Shown: positions 12,507-24,862 of the stretch, piece by piece | How positions within the stretch are numbered: position 1 is the first letter of the stretch | How the letters are laid out: the number at the start of each line of letters is the position of its first letter | NCBI RefSeq assembly: GCF_905475395.1 | Contig: NC_058339.1 | Span: 73,994,520-74,058,519 of the forward strand | Direction: 5' to 3' | Origin: Chrysoperla carnea | Taxonomy: Eukaryota; Arthropoda; Insecta; Neuroptera; Chrysopidae | DNA: 64,000 bases | Program-made: the position numbers and the translations under genes | Notes under the pieces: generated by a model | What the model saw: the letters and a program-made list of their open reading frames with translations, nothing else | Told to the model about the DNA's origin: nothing | Databases searched by the model: none

Positions 12507-15448
12507 ATGATGGCTCAAAATAAGAAAGAAAATGATTATAAATATAGTGAAGTTTTAAATGAGAAACCTGAAGAGTTTGAACTTTCAATAGAAACGAAGA
12601 AAGGCTATTATTTTCAAGAATGGATTGTTTCTTTTATCGGTAAGAAATATTTAAAGTACCTACATATCTAAATCAAGAAAATCGCGCCTTTTAATAAAAC
12701 TCAAATTTTCGAGAATGTATATTGGTATCCCAGGAAAGGTGGTCTTATCGGGATCAACTGCAACTCATTCGAATGATTTTGTTTTATAGTTTTTGAATAC
12801 GAAGGCGAAAATTTATTAACACCTTCGATGAAAACAAGTTATAATTTTTTGAGAATTTTGAAAGACGTTCGCGGAAAGAAAAAGTTATTTAACAAGAAAC
12901 TCAATATTTGCATTCGAAACCCCCCGCATTTCTTTGTCGAATGTGCTTTTACGTATTGTCGAACCAGTTTTTTTGAACAAATTACGCGCTGTCAAGCAAA
13001 TTGAACATTTCCGAATTAAATCTTTTGTGTAATATATTAACAAAATCTTAATATTATGTAAGAAAATGTATTGTAAACAAATTTCGATTTCGACTGATTG
13101 ATTTGAAACCATAGCGTATAACTCAATCAAAAGCTATACATCATCAAATTGCTGCCACAAACATATCAACTTGTAGCGCAAGCAACCCGAGTAATTTGTT
13201 TAAGTTGTGAAACTATTCTTATTTTTTACTTTCTCGGTAGTATTCCTTATTTTTTCCAGTAATGGGAACGAAATCTATCACTTTCTTTTTTAAGTTTATA
13301 AAATTGGCCAGCCAAACTTAAAGATATTGAATTTGGTTTAGATGAAAATTAGCAGCTTTCTAGGTCCAATTTAGACATGTAAACGATAAATTAGAAGCAC
13401 AAACGATTTTAATTTATTGTTTACTCACTTAAACTGCACCTAAAAAGCTTCTAATTTTCAACTTATCTCAATTAAATATTTTTAAGTTGAGCTCGCCAAT
13501 TTTATGGACCTAGCAAAAGAAAATACTTAGAAACACGTTCACTTGCAGTTCTGTTCGTAATCTGGTTGCGTGAGTAATTACTATATTGACCTACCTGAAA
13601 TGTTAAAGGTTCATTAAATAATAATTAATATTTATCAAGTAATTTTTACTTATTTAATAAATAATTATCTAATAAACGTTAATATTAAATTAATGTAGCA
13701 CATGACTAATTATATCATCGATTAGAATTGAAATTGTATAAAGCATTTTGCTCCCAAATTCAGTATAAAAAACTTAAGAACCGCAAATTAGTCATAGAAA
13801 GTTGAACAACATTAAAAAATCCAGATTTTTCTTCTAAAAATCAGTTCTATTCAATAATTTCAAAGAAATCGATGCAAGAGTTACTACAGTGAAGACAATA
13901 TTATTCATTTATAAAATTAAACTCAACAGTTTCTTATTTGATTTATTTTGAATCCTTTATTTCATAAATCTAAGATTACTCTTTGTGATAACAAAATTTT
14001 GAATTTAATAGAACCTGCCTCCTTTAAGCTAGTTCGAATTAATATTTGGCTAGCTTCTGTTTTTTCTATGATTAATTCTTTTTAAATCAAGAGTTGTCAA
14101 TCTATTAAAAATCATTGTATTTTCAGCTTCGATGTTATTATTCGTAACTGGTATCCATTACATGTGGGTATCGCCAATTTTACCAGCTTTACTAAATGGG
14201 TCAGAAAAAATTCATATCACCACAGCGGAATCAGTAACAATATTGGGTATCTTAAATATTGGCGTTGTGCCTGGAACTATTGGCGGATCAATGTTAGCTG
14301 ATCGTTTTGGACGGCGTCTAACATTAATCTGGACTGGAGTATTATTTGTGATATCTGGAATTATTTTAATATTTTCATACACAGCATTCACCTTATGTAT
14401 GGCTCGATTTTTAGCTGGACTTAGTGCAGGTGTTGGAGCAACAGTTGTGTTAGTGTACTGTAGTGAAATTGCATCGCCAGAAATTCGCGGTATCTTATTA
14501 ATTGTAATGACTACGTTCTCAAATTTGGGAATGGTTGTTGTATATTTTATCGGAACATTTTCAAATTTCCAAATGAACACAATTATTTGTTGTATTTTCC
14601 CAGTTGTAACTTTACTTATTTTATTTTACATTCCCGAATCGCCGTATTACTTAATTTATAAAAAGGATTACGTTAATGCAGAAAAATCGCTGCGATTTTT
14701 ACGAGGACGATCAAATGTAACTCAAGAGTTAAAAGAAATGAAAGAAGGTGGAACAAACAAGGACAGTGAACAAACGAATAATTTTTTAGCCCTATTCACG
14801 GAAAAAACTAATCGTTGGGCACTTTTTATGGCTGGTGGATTAATTTGCTGTACAGAATTAACTGCTACGAATGTCATTTCACAGTATTGTAATGTAATTT
14901 TTGAAAAAGCAAACTCCAGTGTTATGTCAGCCGATGCCGGAGGTATAGTTCAATCAATTATCAATATGGTAGTTGTTCTTTTATGTGGATGCATGATAGA
15001 AAAAGTGGGGAGAAGAGTTTTATTGTTAGCTTCGTGTTTTTTATCAGTTTTTCCATTAATAGCTGTTGGTATATTTTTCTATTTTCAAGAAAGTGGATAT
15101 CCAAATATTGATCAATACTCCTTGATACCATTTATTGGTTTAACATCCCTAAAATTCACCGTAGGTTTGGGTATTTATTGTATACCGTTCATATATATTG
15201 GAGAATTATTTCCAACCAATGTAAAAGCAAATGCTTCCGCAATTTGTATAATTTTAGCGACAGTTTTTAATGTTCTAGCAATAAAACTCTACCAGTTATT
15301 AACAGATCACGTCTCGTATGATATTGCGTTCTATGCCTTTGCCCTTTTATGTATAGCTAGTGGCATATTTGTGTACGTTTTTGTGCCAGAAACTCGTGGA
15401 AAATCATTTGAAGAAATTCAAGAAGATTTACGTAGGATAACTAAATAG
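12507..15448 (+). CDS. Tret1-like sugar transporter, clade B, gene 2 (two exons)
   Basis: Predicted 484-residue MFS sugar transporter of the SLC2/Tret1-like branch. Exon 1 is 12507-12639 and exon 2 is 14127-15448, separated by a 1,487-bp phase-1 intron; the join reads ...VSFI-ASMLLF. An in-frame TGA at 12495 and the two adjacent ATGs (12507, 12510) fix the start to within one residue. The tail has NDYKY and EKPEEFEL. Membrane-domain signatures: GRR (about 106-108), ARF, SPEIRG, PESPYY (about 214-219), GRR in loop 8-9, VPETRGKSFEEIQ at the end. The odd point is TM7: the family QQ pair is replaced by Thr-Glu (about 287-288), while the Asn five residues further on, usual in sugar-binding members, is kept (about 293). 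TM10 reads CIPF. Closest relative here is gene 3, 2.5 kb downstream. Two AATAAA signals lie about 280 and 290 bp after the stop. Sugar transport is inferred; ligand may differ from classical Tret1. Confidence 0.92.
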
Positions 15449-15725
15449 ATTTACTTCATATTAACTCGTAAGATAATTAATGGTTTGTATCAAATCTCTC
15501 AGGAAATCGATGAACAACGCATTCTTGTGCGTTCAAAGAAAAACGGGTCATTCGCTATTATGTGTTTTTTGGAATTTTGAAAAAACCTACCGTCTTTCTT
15601 TTAAATAATCTTCAAAGCCAAAGTATAGTCCAAATGTCTGCTTTTTTAGCAAAGGGCATATGATAAATTACTTTATGTAAATTTGTACGTACAAGATTAA
15701 ATATTTGTTAAAAAAAATGTTAAAT

Positions 15726-15743
15726 AATAAAAGAAATAATAAA
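15726..15743 (+). other. Polyadenylation signals of gene 2
   Basis: Two AATAAA hexamers, at 15726-15731 and 15738-15743, about 280-290 bp beyond the stop of gene 2. Confidence 0.4.
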
Positions 15744-16195
15744 ATTTGTAAAAATTAATCTGGTTATTAAGTTTAAAAAAACAATAGGCAGTCATAAAGA
15801 CTGCCAACAGAAGCGAAAACTTAAAACTTTGGAAGAACTGTGTGTTTTTATTTTTTTTTATTTTTACATTAATTATTTTACATTTGAAAATAGAAATTAT
15901 AAGCCTTATAGCTAAACTCGGTCACATTTTGATGTAGCTTCGCCTGCAATTAATTAGGGAATAAATAAAAATAGACTACCATCCCTTTTTTAATTTTTAT
16001 AAATATTCGTTCCCGTGAGAAATTTGGAATGCAATGTATGAATAAACACTCTTGGGTATAAGTGCAACGACTTGTCAAAATTTCAATCAATCCAACGACT
16101 ATCTTCCGAGTTTTACTGTCAGAAACATTCTGAAGCAAAATTTGTATGTATAAGATATACAATGGATATAATAAAACTATTTTAAATAATAAAAA
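15744..16195. other. Spacer after gene 2
   Basis: Beyond the probable polyadenylation sites of gene 2. Nothing recognised. Confidence 0.45.
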
Positions 16196-16241
16196 GGCAA
16201 CAACACACAATGTTCTCAATCGATCCCATCCAAGCACTGAC
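16196..16241 (-). ncRNA. 5S rRNA-like 3' fragment (pseudogene or SINE3-type piece)
   Basis: On the minus strand GTCAGTGCTTGGATGGGA, then GAGAACATTGTGTGTTGTTG follow the order of the 3' third of insect 5S rRNA (GTTAGTACTTAGATGGG..., GGGAACACCG..GTGTTGTTGG), ending in a T run. The 5' two thirds are not present, so it cannot be a working 5S gene. Confidence 0.45.
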
Positions 16242-16917
16242 TGTGTACAAAGTGTTTAGCAACAATTTTATGAAAGAAAATGTATAGATTATTATTAAAT
16301 ATGTAAAAATGTTGAATAATTGAATTATAAAAAAAGAAATAAAAAAATTTCCCGAAAATCTACCAAATTATTTAATCCCACTCTATGTAACGTTATCACA
16401 CTGCCTTTAGTTTATTAATAAATTGAATGTGCGTGTGTCGTCATACAAAAGTTATAAAAACCAAATAAATAATTAGATACCTACAACATTATTTTGAATG
16501 TCATAAAAATCTTAATGAAATAATCGTTGTTTTCCTGAAAATTGTCGCGAAACTTTATTTATCAATATAAGAACAAATTTTTGTTTGTTTATGTAATTAA
16601 GGCTGGTATAATTCTGCTCGATTCATAATCAAGGTCAAAAACGAACTATCTAATTTAACAATTTGTTCAATTTTCGAAGTGTCGATAAACGACTAATCCA
16701 ATTATTTTTCAAATCAATACCAATGAAAAAAAAAATGTGTATTATACACGGAGGTACGTACCGAAGGTACGTGGCGCCGGTTTCAAGTATTTACGTTGCG
16801 CCTTATATATATCGGGAACGATTTTAACATTTTGATGAAAATTCGTACACTGATAGTATTTAACATATGACAAAAGGTAAAATTGGGGAGAGTAGCCATA
16901 ATCGTGTCTGTTACTCG

Positions 16918-17086
16918 TACTGTTTTATGTCAAAAGTCTGTAATCAGAACTTACCAAAGATCAGCATCAGAAGTTATTAAACAATGTAGAATTTACAAAA
17001 AATCTATTGACGTGGATGAGTTTCGACCTGATGAACTTGCGCATGAGAAGCGAGCACTGCAATGACAAAGCCACGGTCTCTTTAAC
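16918..17086 (-). mobile_element. tRNA-derived SINE (family S1), copy 2
   Basis: On the minus strand GTGGCTTTGTCATTGC (A-box-like) and AGGTCGAAACTCATCC (B-box-like) are followed by the same body as in 8231-8422. Confidence 0.5.
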
Positions 17087-17959
17087 AGTATTTTAATATT
17101 TCAATATAATAAACTATAAAAAAGTCTCGGACCTTACCCATAAAGCAACGAAGGAATGAAAAGTTACGGAAAAATTTCTTTATAAATATTTGCATAAATT
17201 TACGCTCAGAAATTTTAAGATAAATTAGCTCCAAATGCAATGGACAATATTTCACCACCTACTTAGAGTTTTTTGTATGACCCAATGTTAATCGGTGGCA
17301 AGTCTACGGTAGACAGGCCGACAATCCCAATAGAAAACTAACAGCCCAAAGTATTGTAGGTCATTCTTCTGAGTGCGTTAGCCAGAAGGACGTGTGACAT
17401 TGCGGCATTGCAAGCAAGTAGAAATCTGGGTGCTTTAATTTATTTTCAACAGTGAGGATTGAGTTTATTATATCAAATGATGCTGCTTTTTTTTCAAACG
17501 TATACATTTTTTATGAAAAACAAAGAAAGTCGGTCTCATTTCGTAACTATGTTTTTAGGGGCAGTACACTTGAAGAGCAACTGAGTTACTGTTTTATAAA
17601 TATAAAACATTAACATATCATTTTGGATTAAAGTTTAAAATTTCAAAGCCATAAAAAATAAAAGAAACGGTTGTAAAATTTATAAGTATACCAACAAAAA
17701 TTTTAGCGCAGTATCGGCTTATAATTTTATACGATTTCATTTCATAATAGATAATAAAAATAAATTCGTTATAAAAGTCGCAAATTAAAAGAGATAATGA
17801 CGTTTTTTTTAATGATAAAAAAAGAAAGTTTCTTTACGTTAGGTATTATTAATATAATTGGCAAGTAATTTACACAGATCATTTAGCCAAAATCAGTCCC
17901 ACAAACAAAGTGTATTCATTTCTAAAAGAAGTGTTGAAGAAAGTCTAATCGAGAACGGG
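17087..17959. other. Spacer and 5' region of gene 3
   Basis: 17280-17440 has higher GC (GGCAAGTCTACGGTAGACAG) but encodes nothing I recognise. The frame of exon 1 is open upstream to about 17858 without an ATG; TTTACACAG at 17869-17877 could be the acceptor of a 5' UTR intron. Confidence 0.35.
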
Positions 17960-20122
17960 ATGGCGCAGACTAAGAAAGAAAATGATTATAAGTATAGTGA
18001 AGTTTTAAATGAAAAGCCTGAAGAGTTTGAACTTTCAGCTGGAACCAAGAAAAATTATTATTTTCAAGAATGGGTTGTTTCTTTAATTGGTAAGAAATAT
18101 TATTTGATTTCATTCAAAATTTGTATATTTTCCTTAATAAACTAAGGGAGGGATTAAAAGTACGTCTTGCATCTAATAGTGATTCCGTTATCTAAGGATG
18201 AAAGATTTGGAAAGGTTTTCGGTTTAATATTAGATAAATTTTTGGCGCGGTGTTAACAACGGCAAAAATATTTGACAATTATGATTTAAATTGCTAAAAC
18301 GATATGAAAAATGATTCTAAAATAATTGTGGTTAAAGAATTTCAGGAAATTCCGCAAATTTTTTGGGAATACTAACTAGTAAACTTAACCGACCTCAGGT
18401 CCCACTTGTATTTCTTCAAATTTAAAATCAACTTCTTTGTGCTGTTGACTCATAGGTTAGGCTAACTTATATGGGCTGCCCGCAAGAGACACATTAAGGC
18501 CATACAGCCCATTACGATACCACCTTTTCCGCTGATAATTTCATTTATCAGCTCTTCAATTATTTTCAAAGCCTGAGTACACTTTCATCGTGCATATACC
18601 ATGCACTACACCAGCCCATCACAACCGTTAATTAAATTGAGTTTTTGTTGTAACGGCGAGAATCGAACTCGCTACCCTAAGCATACCGCGTATGGAATTG
18701 GTTACGCTTTACGTTAAGTAATACAGTTATACTGTAAACAATATTTCTGGTCGAGGAAATTTATATTATGTGACTTTTATATTTCTGATTATATTTTCAG
18801 CTTCAATGTTATTTCTGATAACTGGCATTCATTACATGTGGGTATCGCCAATTTTACCAGATTTGTTAAATGGATCAGAAAAAATTCATATCACCACGGA
18901 AGAATCAGTAACAATAATCGGTATCTTCAATGTTGGAATTATTCCTGGAACTATTGGTGGATCAATGTTAGCTGATCGCTATGGACGACGTCTAACATTA
19001 ATCTGGACTGGAGTATTATTTGTAATATCTGGAATTATTTTAATATTTTCATACACAGCATTCACCTTATGTGTGGCTCGATTTTTAGCCGGTATCAGTG
19101 TAGGTATTGGATACACTGTTGTATTAGTGTACTGTAGCGAAATTGCATCGCCAGAAATTCGTGGAATTCTATTAATTGTTATGACAACTTTCGTAAATAT
19201 AGGGATTGTCGTTATATATTTTATCGGAACATTTTTAAGTTTCCAAATGAATACAATCGTTTGTGGTATTTTTCCAGTGGTAACGTTTCTACTGTTATTT
19301 TACATTCCGGAATCGCCGTATTACTTAATTTATAAAAATGATTACGTTAATGCAGAAAAATCGTTAAAATTTTTACGCGGTCGATCAAATGTGACCAGCG
19401 AATTAAAACAAATGAAAGAAGGCGATACAAATCAGGACAATGCTCAACAAAATAGTTTTTTGGCCCTGTTCACGGTAAAAACCAATCGCTGGGCTTTGTT
19501 TATGGCTGGTGGATTAATTTGTTGTACAGAATTAACTGCAACTAATGCAATTTCACAGTATTGTAATGTAATTTTTGAAAAAGCAAATTCCAGTGTTATG
19601 TCTGCAGATGCCGGAGGTATATTCCAATCAATTATCAATTTGGTGGTTGTCTTTTTATGCGGAAGCTTAGTTGAGAAAGTTGGCCGAAGAATCTTACTTC
19701 TGGCTTCATGTCTCTCATCAGTTTTTCCATTATTGGCAATTGGTATATTTTTCTCTTTTCAAGAACATGGGTATCCAAATATTGATCAATTCTCCTTGGT
19801 ACCATTTATTGGTTTAACATCCCTAAAAATAACCGTCGGTTTGGGTATTTATTGCATACCGTTCATATATATCGGAGAATTATTTCCAACCAATGTAAAA
19901 GCAAATGCATCTGCGATTTGTGTAATTTTATCAACTGTTTTCAATACGATTACAATAAAAATGTTCCAAGTATTAACGGATAATTTAACGTATGATATTG
20001 CGTTCTATGTATTTTCTGTTCTATGTCTAGCTGCTGCATTATTTATATATGTTTTTGTACCCGAAACCCGTGGAAAATCATTTGAAGAAATTCAGAATGA
20101 TTTGAGAAGGATTGCTAAATAG
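17960..20122 (+). CDS. Tret1-like sugar transporter, clade B, gene 3 (two exons)
   Basis: Predicted 483-residue SLC2/Tret1-like transporter, the close sister of gene 2. Exon 1 is 17960-18089 and exon 2 is 18801-20122, with a 711-bp phase-1 intron; the join reads ...VSLI-ASMLFL. The reading frame stays open upstream to about 17858 but has no ATG before 17960, and the protein from 17960 (MAQTKKEND) matches the start of gene 2, so 17960 is chosen. The tail keeps NDYKY and EKPEEFEL. TM7 again has Thr-Glu in place of the family QQ and keeps the following Asn; TM10 reads CIPF; PESPYY and VPETRGKSFEEIQ are present. The intron contains a tRNA-derived SINE on the opposite strand (18425-18722), which explains most of its length. 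No break in the frame, so probably active. Confidence 0.92.
18425..18722 (-). mobile_element. tRNA-derived SINE (different family) in the intron of gene 3
   Basis: On the minus strand, GCGAGTTCGATTCTCGCCG is a good B box and TΨC-like arm; it is followed by a 200-bp body with CTTGCGGGCAGCCCATATAA and a tail of CCTAAC-like units. Higher GC than the flanks. It lies wholly inside the intron, antisense to gene 3. Confidence 0.5.
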
Positions 20123-20383
20123 ATTTTCTTATTTAAGTCAGGGTTGCGTCGTTATAAACCTACTAGAATTGGATAACAAAAAAAATGGATTCTTAAAATA
20201 CGTGAATTAATTTTCAATATTGTTTTTCTAAAATCCATTGCTCCAAAATCGCATTAATGTTACTGCAATATTTGCTTAAAATAGCTCAAAATTACAGACA
20301 AAATCATAGCCCGAGTGCGAATAGCAAAAGATTGATATAATTTATGTTGACACAACAGCAAAAATATAAATTTTTAGGGACAA

Positions 20384-20389
20384 AATAAA
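20384..20389 (+). other. Possible polyadenylation signal of gene 3
   Basis: AATAAA about 260 bp beyond the stop of gene 3, a distance like that of gene 2. Confidence 0.3.
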
Positions 20390-22514
20390 ATGATTTTTAT
20401 TTAAAATTATGTTATAATTTATAAAATGTATACAGAATGGAGCAAAAAAGTGTGCGATTTTGAAAACACTGTAAAAAATCCATCAAATTTTTCAAACGAT
20501 TTTTTACCATTACATAAATTGTATTTTTAAATAAAGAAAATTATTAATCAGTTATAAATTCGTCGAATCTGGCAACTTGCAACATTTTCTTGTGACTTTA
20601 CTTGAAAAGTATAAGGAAAATGATAAACTATACTAGGATAACCGAACACCAATAGTTGCACTGATAGAAAACTGAAGCACTGTTGTTGCACTGAAGATGA
20701 AAGATTCACTGAAAGAACGGAAATAACAATAGACTAGCTCGACCCGTGTGGAATTGCGCTACCGCATTTCCCGTGACCCGTGGTTACCCTATACCCGTAA
20801 ATAAAAACAACAAACAACAAATTTTGTAGAAAAGTGGTGAAAAAAGTCGAAAGTCCTTCCTTAAATTAATATTAGGAGAACATGTATTAAAAATAGTAAG
20901 TAGATGTCTAGAGTATTAGGAGAATGTTCGTAAAAACTAACATGTTTGCCTAATAAATTTATTATTTAAGATTATGATATTTTTTGGTTCAAAATATTTG
21001 TCTAGCGTGTTGTTTCCTAAGCGGTATATTTTTAGACCATGAGTATATTTTTCGTCAAACCTAGACATAATATGCTTGAAAATGAGGGGTGAATCATGGA
21101 ATTTGATAACGGAATAAGGTTGGTAAGGGTAGGACAGAAAAAAAGTTGCTAGAATAGTAATATATAAGATGCTTCAAATTCTGCAGCTCAATGCTAGAGC
21201 CCAGTTAGATTTTGTTAATTTTCTTGTATGCTTTTTTATATAATATAACAATTTAAATTGTTAAAAATAAAGTTTACATAATTCAGTTAAAAATACAATT
21301 TATAATAAAATTGAAACAATAAATTTATGTAATTTTTTAAAAAGCTTTTTTGTGAATTTTAAAATGGTAAAAATAATGTAGAAGTGGGTTTTAGTTTAAC
21401 ATCGTTTTCAAAAGTCCCATACTTCTCTGTTACGTTCTATATTTTTGTAGTTGTATCAATATTTTGGTTCCGAAGCAATGAATAGTAATCGAAATAAATA
21501 TTTTTAAATCCCTTTCTAGTCTTTTAGTTTTAGGATAAATTATTTACGTAAAATTGTAAATTTCACATATGATAACAATTTAGCATGATTGTATAAATGT
21601 ATATTATATTATATCCCTATTAATAGGATTAAGTTTGTCCGTGACAGAATGCGTTGTATACTTGTAAAGTTAGAATTTTAGATAAAATTTTATAGAATTA
21701 TTTTTAAACAAATAAATAATTATATGACGTGTCATAAAATTATTATCTCTTGAATTGTTTTCCTCAAAACTGTAAATCTTATTTAGATAATAAAGTAACT
21801 TGCGTTAAATAATATAATTTTAGCAAATTTCTGAAGGACACACATATTTACAAACATTTCTTCGTGTGCTTAAGGTTGGTAATTTTGTCTTTGCGGGCGA
21901 AAAAGATTCTAAAAAGAGTGTACAGTGATGAGAGTTTCAGTTAATGGAAGTCAATTCAAATTCTTACCAAACTAGGAAAGTCGACTCATTTGACCACATT
22001 TGATAAAGAAGTCCAATAATTTGCATGCATGGTTCGACCCTTTGAAAATATAGTAACTGGTATTGGCAAAAGGGTGAGAACCATCTCTCCAAGGTGATTG
22101 AGAAGGATAATAATTGACGAAGCATAATAATTGCCACTTATTAAATATTATTTAATAATTAAATTTTTCTAACCTGTGATACATGTATATTTTAAAATAT
22201 TCCTTGCAAATAAAACATTATTTAACCATTTTTTTAAACTTTTATACAGAATTAATTAAACAAACAGTAAGTATTGAAGCAGCTGCTGCTTACTTCCGTC
22301 AATACGATCATGCGCATTGTTTATCATGCTCTAATATTGTATTTGCCTGTCAGCTTTTTGAATACTGTGTTGTTATATTTGTTAATCTTCTTTTTGAAGC
22401 AAAAATGTATATACTTGGTAGACGATGGGCCTATCTAATATTAGATGATCTAAGGTTCAGTCTTGGATTGCCATAAATCTTTGCTCAACGATTTATAGGA
22501 TGAAATGGAAACTA
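20390..22514. other. Gene-free stretch after gene 3
   Basis: 20730-20790 carries ACTAGCTCGACCCGTG and repeated GACCCGTG, which resembles an inverted Helitron-like 3' end. The rest is plain AT-rich DNA. Confidence 0.35.
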
Positions 22515-22611
22515 TCTATCGATAAATATAGTAGATGGCTTTAATGGTTCATTTAAAACAACAAAGTTCATTTACGCTGAGTGATCATTATATTACACTT
22601 TCCCCTACTCT
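22515..22611 (-). mobile_element. End fragment of the MITE seen at 61032-61738
   Basis: Reads TGATCATTATATTACAC then TTTCCCCTACT, the complement of the left end of 61032-61738, and shares a TATCGATAAA...AGATGGCTTTAA block with about 61630-61680. Confidence 0.45.
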
Positions 22612-24084
22612 TTCAGATAACATAGAAAATGTTTATGATATCTATCATTCGAACTTCTATAGTTTTAAATGAAAAACCCTTTTCAATTATGATCAGGAAA
22701 TGTTGGTATTTTTCAATAATTTTTATAAGTTTACGCAACAATAATTAGATATTTCCTTTATCTCAATCTGTTATAATTCAAAGAATAAATTAATAGAAGA
22801 GATAATTTGATTAAAGTTAAATACAAAACTACTTAAAAAGTAAATATATTTAATGAATAGAGAAGACAGATTAAAAATTATAAAGAAATTTATAAAATTA
22901 TCTCGTTTTATAAAAGTTTTATAAAATAAATAAATTTTAATAAATTATAGAAAATAATATACCTAAGTTATTTATCACAAAGAGTATTTATTTATTATTA
23001 GCTAAAAGTATTATTAAAATAATGTACTCATAAAATAATTGTTTGAAAGTGTGATAAAAGCTTTACACGACCTCCATATAACATCACTAATATTTATTAT
23101 TTTTCATCCCCGATGCAAAAAGAGAAGTCTTACAAGTTTAGCGTGTGTATCTGTGCGTCTATTCGCTCCTTGCGTGAGTTTTAAAGGAGACGTTTCCATG
23201 TTAACGATACACTACTTTAATTATAGAATTGTATGGATGCATATACATATATTATAATTGTATGGATTGCATTTATGACTTACTATGAAAATTTAATATT
23301 ATTGTCTCACAAATTTAAATAAATAATTATGATAATTTACATTTAAAAGATAATATTTATGCAATTTGAATTCTTATTTTCACAATTTTTAGTGCTTTAA
23401 GTTTAATTAATTAGTGTTTTTCAATAATTTTAATTTGACATTTTCTATAAGATTAACATGTAAAGAATTGCAAATTAGTCATAACAGCCTCCTTTATCGC
23501 CAAAATTTTTCACTGGAAGCGCTCGCATCGATTTTATTGTCCCTACCATGACTACGCACACAACGAATATGTGGCATCGTAGCTCTCAATGGATTCTGAT
23601 TTAGATTTTTTTTTGGAAGGTGGCGTGATCGAAGGGTGTTTTCTTAGCTATATTTTAAGAAAATATATCTTGGTTAGACAGAACAAGGATAAAACTGCAT
23701 TTTTCGGGAGAGTTTTAAGTTTTTTAAATTTCACTTGTCTAAGGTTCTTTTGCTGAATAAGGAATGAGCTTAGTAGTGGTCTTTTGTACATTTTGACTAC
23801 TTAAAGAGAGTGTTACCAATCACGAAGACGCTTATTCACGAAGACGCTTATTCACGAATACCGAAGACGCTTAAAAAAAGGTAAAAAAAAGGAGCCATCA
23901 GCAATTAAAATAAAATACACCCTGGGTACGTGTTTACGATACTCTTTTGTAAAAGTCCAAGATTACTGAGCCAAAGAAAAAATGTACAAAATTTCATTTT
24001 ACTGACATATTATGAATGTTTTGCTAAAGTGCAGATTCAAAATGACCCATAATAGTTCTGATTATAGGAATGTTGACTAAATTT
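22612..24084. other. Gene-free stretch
   Basis: 23095-23660 holds weak matches to repeat R3 (GTGGCATCGTAGCTC, then a Lys-poor AT body). The minisatellite at 23820 is listed separately. Nothing else seen. Confidence 0.35.
23820..23877 (+). repeat. Short minisatellite
   Basis: Three units of about 17-20 bp sharing CACGAAGACGCTTA or CGAAGACGCTTA. Confidence 0.6.
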
Positions 24085-24400
24085 TTTTTACCACGTCAGG
24101 TGAATAATTTTCATTGCATGGGCAGGAAAGTGAAATGGGTTTTTGAAAAGATATAGGTTATATAGGTTAGTGACGCCAGATATAGGAAGATATAGTTTAG
24201 TGACGTCATTTTCCGATATACTTATAAAGATACATATAAAACTGTGTTTTGCTACAAGAAGCTGGGCAACAATCTTTAAATGCTCATAACTTCTTCGTTT
24301 TTTAATCAATTTTCATTTTACTTTCAAATGTCATGGTAGCAAATGTAGTTTTACATTTTTATGCGTAATATGGCTAATTCGACATCAGATAACTAACCGT
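24085..24400 (-). repeat. Interspersed repeat R4, copy 1
   Basis: Its reverse complement matches 41268-41605 in order: TTACGCAT, AAATGTAAAACTA, ACCATGACA, TTGATTAAAAAACGAAGAAG, AAAGATTGTTG, TATATCTTCCT, CTG CCC(A/G)TGCA. Confidence 0.55.
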
Positions 24401-24796
24401 ATTATGTAGAGAGCGTTCATAAACTTCGTGGCTAAATTCCAGTCTCGTTGGAACACAACCCTACCTTAGGATCCTCCCTCGGATGTAACGTTTCTTTTTT
24501 TTTTATTATCAAGTAAAGAAACCATTTTGCATTTTTTGAAACACTGGCATTACGGCATCGTAAGAATATGGCATTCATAAACTATAAAGATATCTAGTAA
24601 TTTGAAATTAAATATCCATAAACCGAAACTTAAACTGCAAATTATTTTCATAGTGAAAAAAAAATTTATATCAAGAAAATTGCGTAACTTGATTTCATTG
24701 TCAGCCTTTCGTGCAGAGCCTAGAATTTGAACTAATCCCCCCCCCCTTTTGGCATGGTTCATGGATGCTCCCATAATTGTAAAAATATACACGTAT

Positions 24797-24862
24797 CATA
24801 ACGGGAATCGAATTCATGACTTGTGACGTTTCGAATCAGCACTATATCACTAAGCCACAATA
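24797..24862 (-). mobile_element. tRNA-like SINE head or tRNA relic
   Basis: On the minus strand GTGGCTTAGTGATATAG (A box) and GAATTCGATTCCCG (B box) are 35 bp apart, the spacing of a tRNA promoter. The arms do not pair well enough for a working tRNA. Confidence 0.45.

Noticed and set aside
14212-14580. 122-codon antisense frame in gene 2
   Set aside because: Shadow of the conserved transporter exon on the opposite strand.
17858-17959. Possible 34-residue N-terminal extension of gene 3
   Set aside because: The frame is open but starts only with TTG; no ATG before 17960, and gene 2 starts at the matching MAQ/MMAQ.
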